The notes beneath the pieces were generated by a model, which did no database searches, had not been told where the DNA came from, and saw only the letters and a program-made list of their open reading frames with translations. The translations under genes and the position numbers were made by a program. A DNA stretch of 64,000 nt, taken from contig NZ_VAWG01000005.1 in NCBI RefSeq assembly GCF_005869875.1, forward strand, positions 124,001 to 188,000. The letters are read 5' to 3'. This document shows, one piece after another, positions 58,930 to 64,000 of the stretch; positions within the stretch are counted from its first letter, which is position 1; every line of letters begins with the position of its first letter. The DNA comes from Paenibacillus pinistramenti (GTDB taxonomy: Bacteria; Bacillota; Bacilli; Paenibacillales; Paenibacillaceae).

Positions 58930-59082
58930 GTTGTTCGCTCCTTTGCTTAACTTTCAACACAGCATATGCCCTGAGCCCAGATTGTGTTTCTGACAGAAAG
59001 GTGTCGAACAGACAAATGTTATCTTTTCGGAGCGTTAAAGTGTATAATCAGAATCAGATTATGTGAGGAGGGATACCTACCC

Positions 59083-59292
59083 GTGCTGGAAAATCTGCTT
59101 CGGCCTTCCCATCTGCTGCTGCTCGCGATAGCGGCATTACTGCTGTTTGGCCCCAGCAAGCTGCCCGAACTTGGACGCAGCTTCGGTACGATGCTGCGGG
59201 AATTTAAACGGAGCGTCCGCGGGGATTCGGCTGGCGACAAGCAGCCTGAAACAGGCCCGCTTATTGAGGAGACGGCTCAAGAGAAGAAATGA
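59083..59292 (+). CDS. tatA: Twin-arginine translocase subunit TatA
   Basis: A 69-residue protein: short N-terminus, membrane helix (LLLLAIAALLLFG), the hinge FGPSKLPELGRSFG, an amphipathic helix (TMLREFKRSV) and a charged tail. This is TatA/E rather than TatB by length. TatA forms the channel for folded Tat substrates with TatC, which is not encoded nearby. The GTG at 59083 is selected since GAGGAGG lies about 10 bp before; the frame remains open upstream to 58984 but without a site or conserved sequence. It is a single gene. Confidence 0.9.
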   Translation: MLENLLRPSHLLLLAIAALLLFGPSKLPELGRSFGTMLREFKRSVRGDSAGDKQPETGPLIEETAQEKK

Positions 59293-59461
59293 TACAATCC
59301 CATTGTTAGTCTGGCGCGCTCTAAAGCGCCTGCTGCGCATTGTTTTCCTGCTGGTGGCCGGGGCAGGATTGGCAGTGCGTTTTTTGCTATGCTGCGGGAA
59401 TATGATACATTGTTATAAGACATTACATTGCTATTAGACATTGATCGATGGAGGGACAAAC

Positions 59462-59842
59462 ATGCAGGATAATTACAACCGCAAACTGGAGGATCAGCAG
59501 AGCTTATTCAAGCAGCTGGGCATCAAGCTGGATGCGCTCACCATACATGAGAAAGATTTTGATGCCAAAATGCGCGGCTATGACAAGGAAGAGGTAGACA
59601 GCTTCCTGGACGATATCATTGTAGATTATGAACGTTTCTATGACATCATTACCGATCTGCTGGACAAATACAAAGAAATGCAGCGCCGGCAGTCCAACTG
59701 GGAGGAAGAACGGCGGTTGCTTAACGTTCAGCGCGCGAAGGCCGACAACACAAACGCAGTAGACCGCACCATCGTGGAGAACGGAATCCGCAGCCTGGAG
59801 CGTGCCCTCGAGCAGCTAAAGCTGAACATCAAGGAATTCTAA
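59462..59842 (+). CDS. gpsB: DivIVA/GpsB-family cell-cycle protein
   Basis: A 126-residue protein with the DivIVA-type N-terminal domain ([21 protein letters not shown] in part, [16 protein letters not shown]), followed by a coiled coil (about 70-95) and a short C-terminal helix ([20 protein letters not shown]). It lacks the long coiled coil of DivIVA and is close to GpsB in layout, which links cell-division proteins with penicillin-binding proteins. It has an N-terminal extension of about 25 residues compared with Bacillus GpsB. ATG 59462 is supported by GGAGGGAC 6 bp upstream. Single-gene unit. Confidence 0.85.
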   Translation: MQDNYNRKLEDQQSLFKQLGIKLDALTIHEKDFDAKMRGYDKEEVDSFLDDIIVDYERFYDIITDLLDKYKEMQRRQSNWEEERRLLNVQRAKADNTNAVDRTIVENGIRSLERALEQLKLNIKEF

Positions 59843-59905
59843 GCATAAAACCCGCGTGCCTCTGCACACAATAAAAGGGAGCTTGCAGAAAGTGGAATTC
59901 TCATA

Positions 59906-59960
59906 TTGCTATTTCAGATAAAGAGTGTTATGATTGAAACAGGATTTAGAATAAGTCTAA
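59906..59960 (+). promoter_or_regulatory. dps promoter with PerR-like box
   Basis: TTGCTA at 59906-59911 and TATGAT at 59929-59934 are 17 bp apart. Directly downstream, TTAGAATAAGTCTAA (59946-59960) matches 12 of 15 positions of the PerR/Fur-type box TTATAATNATTATAA and is a perfect TTAGA/TCTAA inverted repeat. Repression by PerR and induction by peroxide would be expected for dps. Confidence 0.68.
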
Positions 59961-59980
59961 ATTTAAAATAATCACTAAGT

Positions 59981-60017
59981 ATTACTAAAGAACAGAAAGA
60001 AATTACTAAAGAACAGA
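59981..60017 (+). repeat. Two 16-bp direct repeats in the dps leader
   Basis: ATTACTAAAGAACAGA occurs at 59981-59996 and 60002-60017, 21 bp apart (two helical turns). Confidence 0.8.
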
Positions 60018-60074
60018 CTGTCCTGTGACAGCCGTTTCCCTATCTAATGAAATCCAAATGGAGGTCGAAGACAA

Positions 60075-60530
60075 ATGAGTACCGTAACAACAAACCAAGC
60101 CGTTGAACAGCAATTAAACCTGCAGGTAGCAAACTGGACTTTACTGTATACAAAGCTGCATAATTTCCACTGGAATGTGAAGGGCAATCACTTCTTTACG
60201 CTCCATGCCAAATTTGAAGAGCTCTATGATACGGCTGCCGGTTATTTGGACGACATCGCTGAACGTCTGCTGGCAATTGGCGGCAAGCCGGTTGCTACGC
60301 TGAAGGAAGTGCTGGAAGCAGCAAGCGTTAAGGAAGCGGCAGGCACCGAAAGTGCGGATCAAATGGTGGCTGCTGTAATTAGCGACTTTCAGTCTGTAGC
60401 CGGGGAACTGGAGAAAGGCATGAAGGCCGCTGAAGAGGCTGGTGACCAGGCGACTTCCGATTTGCTGCTCGGCATTAAGAAGGATCTGGACAAACAAGTC
60501 TGGATGCTGAATGCTTACCTGGGCAAATAA
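60075..60530 (+). CDS. dps: Dps/MrgA-type DNA-protecting ferritin-like protein
   Basis: A 151-residue four-helix-bundle protein: LHNFHWNVKGNHFFTLHAKFEELYD (in part) contains the ferroxidase-site His, His, Asp/Glu of the Dps family, followed by ERLLAIGGKPVATL and DLDKQVWMLNAYLGK. Dodecamers store iron, consume hydrogen peroxide and shield DNA. A PerR-like box overlaps the start of transcription. GGAGG about 10 bp upstream supports ATG 60075. Single-gene unit, with a terminator after it. Confidence 0.95.
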   Translation: MSTVTTNQAVEQQLNLQVANWTLLYTKLHNFHWNVKGNHFFTLHAKFEELYDTAAGYLDDIAERLLAIGGKPVATLKEVLEAASVKEAAGTESADQMVAAVISDFQSVAGELEKGMKAAEEAGDQATSDLLLGIKKDLDKQVWMLNAYLGK

Positions 60531-60572
60531 TAAACCGTTAGGAACAATAATAATTAGATGTGAAAAATAAGC

Positions 60573-60610
60573 AAGCTCCCCCGCCTGATCAAGGCTGGGG
60601 AGCTTTTTTG
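60573..60610 (+). terminator. Terminator after dps
   Basis: AGCTCCCC (60574-60581) pairs with GGGGAGCT (60597-60604), followed by six T. Confidence 0.9.
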
Positions 60611-60737
60611 CATACACCGGCCTGTTTCGATTATTGCTGGCTGGGTAATTTAATCTCAAGCCCGACCGCTGATAAACTGCGAAGCTGCAGACGAATATAT
60701 ACGGTGCTCCCTGGAGCCCGGAAGGAGAGTATACAGA

Positions 60738-60905
60738 ATGAACAAACCTAATTTTGGCTTTACAAAAATAACCGTAACGGTTAACGGCAAACCCGTTGGC
60801 AGCGAATTTCTGATCGATAAAGAAACCTATGTGCCGGTAGCGCGTGAATATGTCCGTATCCATGACACTGCTATTTTTGAAAGCAGAAAGACGCCTGCTG
60901 TATAA
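60738..60905 (+). CDS. Small protein with a stalk-domain-like motif (55 residues)
   Basis: AAGGAGA stands 9 bp before ATG 60738. The 55-residue product contains ITVTVNGKPVGSEFLIDKETYVPVAREY, quoted in pieces: TVTVNGKPV and TYVPVAREY follow the pattern of the copper-amine-oxidase-N (stalk) domain, where VNGK and TYVPLR are typical. It has no signal peptide or membrane helix, so it is cytoplasmic or a free half-domain. No family assignment is certain. It stands between dps and a KGG-repeat stress protein gene. Confidence 0.72.
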   Translation: MNKPNFGFTKITVTVNGKPVGSEFLIDKETYVPVAREYVRIHDTAIFESRKTPAV

Positions 60906-61033
60906 GCAGCACCCGATGAGCCCGGAAGCCATTCCGGGCTTTTATTTTTGGAAATAACGTTTCACCCCCGGCGGGAAGTTTAATATTATACCGTACCGCT
61001 AGTACAACAAACCTTGATAAGGAGTGATTCTAA

Positions 61034-61366
61034 ATGGCACAAAGAAATAATCGACCAATGAGCCGTGAAGAAGCAGGCCGAATGGGTGGAGAAGCTACGG
61101 CAAAAAGCCATGATAAAGAGTTTTATCAGGAGATCGGCCGCAAGGGCGGCGAAGCGACTTCTGAATCACATGGCAGAGATTTTTATCAGGAAATCGGCCG
61201 CAAAGGCGGCGAAGCGACTTCCGACTCGCATGACAAGGAATTTTACCAGGAAATCGGCTCCAAAGGCGGAAGCGCTCCGCATGACGGTGACGACGGTAAA
61301 ATGAGCAGGGAAGAGGCGGGCCGCAAGGGCGGCGAAGCCAGAGCAAGGCAGAGGAATGACGACTAA
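61034..61366 (+). CDS. KGG-repeat stress-response protein (GsiB-like)
   Basis: A 110-residue, highly hydrophilic protein with three near-identical repeats of about 20 residues (KSHDKEFYQEIGRKGGEAT type, at about 24-43, 44-63, 64-81) framed by MSREEAGRMGGEA and MSREEAGRKGGEA. This is the KGG motif family typified by GsiB and LEA-like proteins, which are induced by stress and probably protect proteins or membranes from drying. AAGGAGTGA precedes ATG 61034. A sigma-B-like promoter was not recognised. The 60-bp DNA repeats could change in number in frame. Confidence 0.88.
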   Translation: MAQRNNRPMSREEAGRMGGEATAKSHDKEFYQEIGRKGGEATSESHGRDFYQEIGRKGGEATSDSHDKEFYQEIGSKGGSAPHDGDDGKMSREEAGRKGGEARARQRNDD

Positions 61367-61402
61367 GCTTGTGCGGATTGACGGAGAGTTAAGATAAATA
61401 TG

Positions 61403-61480
61403 AGTTAAGCTAAAATAGATTTAAGTAAAATTAGATTTAAGTAAAATTAGATTTAAGTAAAATAAGATTTAAGCTAAATA
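61403..61480 (+). repeat. AT-rich 16-bp tandem repeat
   Basis: AGATTTAAGTAAAATT-type units start at 61417, 61433, 61449 and 61465, with a partial copy before them. They fill the gap after the KGG gene; no frame or site is recognised. It resembles slippage DNA or a DNA-bending element. Confidence 0.9.
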
Positions 61481-61500
61481 AGCTTTGAAAAAGCAGCGGA

Positions 61501-61540
61501 AAAAGCTGATGGCCCCTGACAGGGTCATCAGCTTTTTTCT
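61501..61540 (+). terminator. Terminator downstream of the KGG gene and repeat tract
   Basis: AAAAGCTGATG (61501-61511) pairs with CATCAGCTTTT (61526-61536), followed by TTCTTG. Confidence 0.88.
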
Positions 61541-61647
61541 TGTTCATACCCCCTCAGGAATAGGGATATTTTTGTCGATTCTTCGGAGAAATTATTCAAA
61601 CCTGCCAGTTTGGGTTACATAGAGAGAGTGGTTAATAGAAGAGAAAG

Positions 61648-61690
61648 CATTCCGGCTCCCGCCAAACGGGAGGTTTCGGCCGGAAAGCCA
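61648..61690 (+). promoter_or_regulatory. Long leader hairpin before the cell-wall hydrolase
   Basis: TTCCGG and CCGGAA enclose an inner stem CTCCCG/CGGGAG, about 40 bp before the start codon of the SleB-like gene. No known riboswitch core is recognisable, so the role is open. Confidence 0.45.
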
Positions 61691-61721
61691 AAAGTAGAGA
61701 TGCCGAAGCAGGGAGGATAAG

Positions 61722-62597
61722 ATGGAACTATTGAAACATCATAAATTTGTAATTATATTAATCAGCACCCTTTTTATTTGCATGGGGATATTTTGTTTGC
61801 TGTGGAACGTCCAGCAGCCAAGGAACAAGGCTGAAGCGGCGGCTGTTCCCGGTATAGAGAGACTGTCCGTTAACGCGAGCACTGCTGCTGCCGGTTCCGC
61901 CGGAAGTCTGAACGCCCGGTCCGGGCTGCTGTCGAATTTGCCTGTCCAGTCTTTTGCGGCGAAGAGCAGGGGAATTGTGCTGCCCCAAAATACATACGGC
62001 GAAAATGATCCCGGCAAACCTGCAGATGCTGCTGCAGATGCCGGCAAGGCCGCAGCCGCAGCAGCGGCAGCTGCCAAAGCAAAGCGGCAGGCTGCAGTGA
62101 AGACTGCAGCTGCAACACCTGAAGCATCTGCGGCACCCGCAGCAGATCTCAACCCCCCAATCACTCTTTTCTTTACACGGACATCGCTTCTTTCCAAGGA
62201 AGACAAGGACAAAGCGGTCAAAACCTACACCGTGACGAAAGAGGATCTGCTTCTCCTTGAGAAAATTGTCATGGCAGAAGCGGAAGGCGAACCGTACGAG
62301 GGCAAAGTGGCAGTCGCCAATGTTGTCCTAAACCGGCTGCGGTCAGCCAATTATCCCGATACCATTCATGATGTCGTTTATGAAAAACACCAGTTCAGCC
62401 CGGTGGCAAACGGGCGTCTTAACCGTGTCCAGCCGAATGAGGATACCCGCAAGGCGGTAGCCGATGCTTTGAGCGGGCGAAAGGAAGTCAGCGACGATAC
62501 GTACTATTTCCTTTCCTTGAAGCTGGCTACGGATCTCAGCGTGCATAATCACAAGAAAATAACGAAGACAATCGGCAATCATACCTTCTATAAATAA
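61722..62597 (+). CDS. SleB/CwlJ-type cell-wall hydrolase (Hydrolase_2 domain)
   Basis: A 291-residue protein with an N-terminal membrane anchor or signal helix (about 9-28), an Ala-rich linker (30-155), and a C-terminal Hydrolase_2 domain (about 175-291): LLEKIVMAEAEGEPYEGKVAVANVVLNR in part with the catalytic Glu, HQFSPVANGRLN and NHTFYK. These enzymes cleave peptidoglycan, often spore cortex, as lytic transglycosylases or related hydrolases. AGGGAGGA 8 bp upstream supports ATG 61722. It is a single gene with a hairpin in its leader. Confidence 0.88.
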   Translation: MELLKHHKFVIILISTLFICMGIFCLLWNVQQPRNKAEAAAVPGIERLSVNASTAAAGSAGSLNARSGLLSNLPVQSFAAKSRGIVLPQNTYGENDPGKPADAAADAGKAAAAAAAAAKAKRQAAVKTAAATPEASAAPAADLNPPITLFFTRTSLLSKEDKDKAVKTYTVTKEDLLLLEKIVMAEAEGEPYEGKVAVANVVLNRLRSANYPDTIHDVVYEKHQFSPVANGRLNRVQPNEDTRKAVADALSGRKEVSDDTYYFLSLKLATDLSVHNHKKITKTIGNHTFYK

Positions 62598-62624
62598 TAT
62601 TTGTATAAATTCCGGCTGGCCGTC

Positions 62625-62653
62625 TTGATCCTTCGCTTAAGAAGTGGTAAAGT
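62625..62653 (+). promoter_or_regulatory. Promoter of the TetR gene
   Basis: TTGATC at 62625-62630 and TAAAGT at 62648-62653 are 17 bp apart. Confidence 0.5.
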
Positions 62654-62660
62654 GATGTTT

Positions 62661-62698
62661 GTCGGTTGACCGACTGACCGAATTTGAAATTTGGTCAG
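62661..62698 (+). promoter_or_regulatory. Probable TetR-family operators
   Basis: GTCGGT-TG-ACCGAC (62661-62674) abuts a 25-bp palindrome CTGACCGAATTT-G-AAATTTGGTCAG (62674-62698) whose 12-bp arms match at 11 positions. It lies right behind the -10 of the TetR gene, consistent with autorepression and control of the following YhgE gene. Confidence 0.68.
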
Positions 62699-62739
62699 TT
62701 TATCGGAAATCAGGTCACTAGGTATCAGTTGACCGGAAG

Positions 62740-62775
62740 TTGATTTAGGAATTGATTTAGGAATTGATTTAGGAA
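62740..62775 (+). repeat. Three 12-bp tandem repeats before the TetR gene
   Basis: TTGATTTAGGAA occurs three times without a gap at 62740, 62752 and 62764, in the leader of the TetR gene. Confidence 0.95.
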
Positions 62776-62798
62776 TACGTAAGGAAAGGAGGAAAGCG

Positions 62799-63380
62799 AT
62801 GCCTGCCATAGACCGAAGGAAGCAGGTGCTGGAGGCGGCCGCCAAATCTTTTTCCCTGTTCGGATATAAGGCGACTACCATGGATCAGGTGGCGAAGATC
62901 GCCAATGTCGGGAAAGGAACTATCTATACCTTTTTCACGAATAAGGAAGAATTGTTTGACGAGATCCTTCGTTCTGTTCTTGCTGAAATGAAGAATGTGG
63001 TGCTGAAAGAAATTCAGCAGGATCAGACGTTCTTTGACAAGCTGTATAAAGGGCTCGACGCCCTGCTCGATTTCCGCAGTGAGCACGGACTGCTCGTCAA
63101 GATGGCTCAGGAAGTAAGAGACTTTGGTACGGTTCAGGCCCAGGAAGCGATGCAGCGGGTGGAGAATCTCATCCTTGAGTATATCGAGCGGCAGGTGATG
63201 CAGGCGATTCAGCAGGGAGAAATGATCGCTGCCGATCCGAAGATTGTCTCTTTTATTATGATGAAGCTGTACATTGCCTTAAGTCTGGATTGGAACAAAC
63301 AGCACGATGCTTTGGATAAAGAGGAAATTAAACATTACTTCCGCATGATATTGGGCGAAGGCTTTGCGCCCAGGCCCTGA
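62799..63380 (+). CDS. TetR/AcrR-family transcriptional regulator
   Basis: A 193-residue regulator. The N-terminal helix-turn-helix is RKQVLEAAAKSFSLFGYKAT, MDQVAKIANVGKGTIYTFF; the C-terminal helices form a ligand pocket typical of the family. AAGGAGG precedes ATG 62799. Palindromic sites upstream suggest autorepression. A YhgE/Pip membrane protein gene follows after 63 bp, so this is likely an efflux-type regulator-transporter pair that responds to a toxic hydrophobic compound. Confidence 0.92.
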   Translation: MPAIDRRKQVLEAAAKSFSLFGYKATTMDQVAKIANVGKGTIYTFFTNKEELFDEILRSVLAEMKNVVLKEIQQDQTFFDKLYKGLDALLDFRSEHGLLVKMAQEVRDFGTVQAQEAMQRVENLILEYIERQVMQAIQQGEMIAADPKIVSFIMMKLYIALSLDWNKQHDALDKEEIKHYFRMILGEGFAPRP

Positions 63381-63443
63381 TAAGCCGGAGCAAGCACGAT
63401 AAAGAGAGAAAAATGATTTTGGAGCAAAGGAGAGGAGCCTCTC

Positions 63444-64000
63444 ATGAAGGCGATATCTGTCTTTTTTAAAGACATGAAATTCGGGGCGAAGAAGCCGCTG
63501 AATATCATTTCGTTTATTGCCGTTATCTTCGTTCCTATTCTGTACAGCGGCATGCTGATTGCAGCCTTCTGGGATCCTTACGGCCATCTTGATAATCTGC
63601 CGGTCGCAGTAGTCAACATGGACAAAGGAGCCGATTATGAAGGAGAGTCTTTGCACATCGGCAGTGATTTGGTCGACGAGCTGAAGAAGAATAAGGAATT
63701 TGACTGGCAGTTTGTCAGTGAACAAGAAGCCGACAAAGGCATTACCGATAATGAGTACTATATGAAGATAACGATTCCGGAAAACTTCTCGGCACAGGCA
63801 ACAACGCTGATGGAGGACGATCCTCAGCCTGCAGAGCTGATCTATGAGCCCAATGGGGATTACAACTTTATCGCGGGCCAGATCGGCAACAGTGCGGTTA
63901 AGGATATCAAATCCCAGGTTTCCGCGAAAGTAACGGAGGCTTATACGGAGAGCCTGCTGGGCAAAGTAGAGGATCTTTCCAGCGGTCTTGCACAGGCGGG
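63444..64000 (+). CDS. YhgE/Pip family membrane protein (3' end outside the window)
   Basis: The first 185 residues are visible and the frame is open to the window border. AAAGGAG precedes ATG 63444. The N-terminus has a basic stretch (KFGAKKPL), a membrane helix (about 16-38: IISFIAVIFVPILYSGMLIAA in part), and the start of a large extracytoplasmic domain with AFWDPYGHLDNLPVAVVNMD, the signature of YhgE/Pip (phage infection protein) homologues; YYMKITIPENFSAQA follows. Full-length members have about 700-900 residues with five more helices. It is paired with the TetR gene upstream. The smaller permease at 4903-6000 shares the IPENF motif. Confidence 0.88.
   Translation, partial: MKAISVFFKDMKFGAKKPLNIISFIAVIFVPILYSGMLIAAFWDPYGHLDNLPVAVVNMDKGADYEGESLHIGSDLVDELKKNKEFDWQFVSEQEADKGITDNEYYMKITIPENFSAQATTLMEDDPQPAELIYEPNGDYNFIAGQIGNSAVKDIKSQVSAKVTEAYTESLLGKVEDLSSGLAQA

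Noticed and set aside
61560..61721. Possible c-di-AMP (ydaO/yuaA) riboswitch before the SleB-like hydrolase gene
   Set aside because: A long hairpin is present, and such genes often have this riboswitch, but I could not find the conserved core of the family. Only a generic leader hairpin is reported.

Overview
This window looks like chromosomal DNA from a Paenibacillus-type member of the Bacillota. The signs are strong AGGAGG-like ribosome binding sites with frequent GTG/TTG starts, S-layer-homology (SLH) proteins, a class Ib ribonucleotide reductase, a quinol oxidase of the Bacillus Qox type, a YvgK-type molybdate regulator, a spore-type SleB/CwlJ hydrolase, and CcpA, NrdR and PerR-like sites. 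No tRNA, rRNA, CRISPR array, prophage or insertion sequence was seen. Most of the window is ordinary housekeeping and accessory chromosome; only the genes at the two ends are cut by the window border.

Layout. 1-7.4 kb: a truncated unknown gene, a GDSL hydrolase, an oxidoreductase-isochorismatase pair, a MarR regulator with an ABC-2-like permease, and a repeat-bearing membrane protein. 7.6-14 kb: a HAD phosphatase, a heterodimeric ABC exporter with one degenerate ATP site, and HflX behind a long structured leader. 14-20 kb: a gene remnant, cupin and Dabb proteins, the futalosine-pathway genes mqnB-mqnD, a polysaccharide deacetylase, an Lrp regulator and a Mug-type DNA glycosylase. 20-24 kb: nrdI-nrdE-nrdF behind an NrdR-box promoter. 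24-28.4 kb: a 1488-residue SLH/GLUG surface protein. 28.6-31.3 kb: a TPP riboswitch, thiM-thiD and a monooxygenase. 31.4-39.6 kb: a DnaQ-BRCT fusion, a frameshifted pirin, an SDR, a GH1 beta-glucosidase with a CcpA site inside its promoter, a MalY/PatB lyase and an SLH-GH18 protein. 39.7-42.8 kb: a broken YCII gene and a divergent molybdate locus (regulator versus modA-modB). 43-50 kb: a ring-cleaving dioxygenase, a split ThrE-type exporter pair and qoxABCD. 50-54.7 kb: a secreted cyclophilin, a chemoreceptor and small proteins. 54.8-58.1 kb: a membrane histidine kinase facing a RiPP-type precursor peptide and a class I isoprenoid synthase. 58.3-64 kb: YtaF/MntP, TatA, a DivIVA/GpsB protein, Dps, a KGG-repeat protein, a SleB-like hydrolase, and TetR with a YhgE/Pip protein.

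How the genes fit together. The futalosine genes contribute to menaquinone, the expected substrate of the Qox oxidase encoded here. NrdI, NrdE and NrdF form one dNTP-synthesis operon. The TPP riboswitch controls thiazole and pyrimidine kinases of thiamine salvage, but thiE does not follow. ModA and ModB have no ModC ATPase beside them.

The most unusual candidate is at 56.8-58.1 kb: an NHLP-leader precursor with a tryptophan close to its C-terminus, next to a class I isoprenoid synthase-like enzyme and convergent with a multi-pass sensor kinase. This recalls the ComQ-ComX-ComP arrangement (prenylated tryptophan pheromone), but with a different leader family. That link is inference only. Other points of interest are phased operator-like repeats before modA, the SLH-GH18 gene and the MarR-linked permease, a strong hairpin between nrdE and nrdF, several gene remnants, and two small genes at 54489-54665 and 60738-60905.
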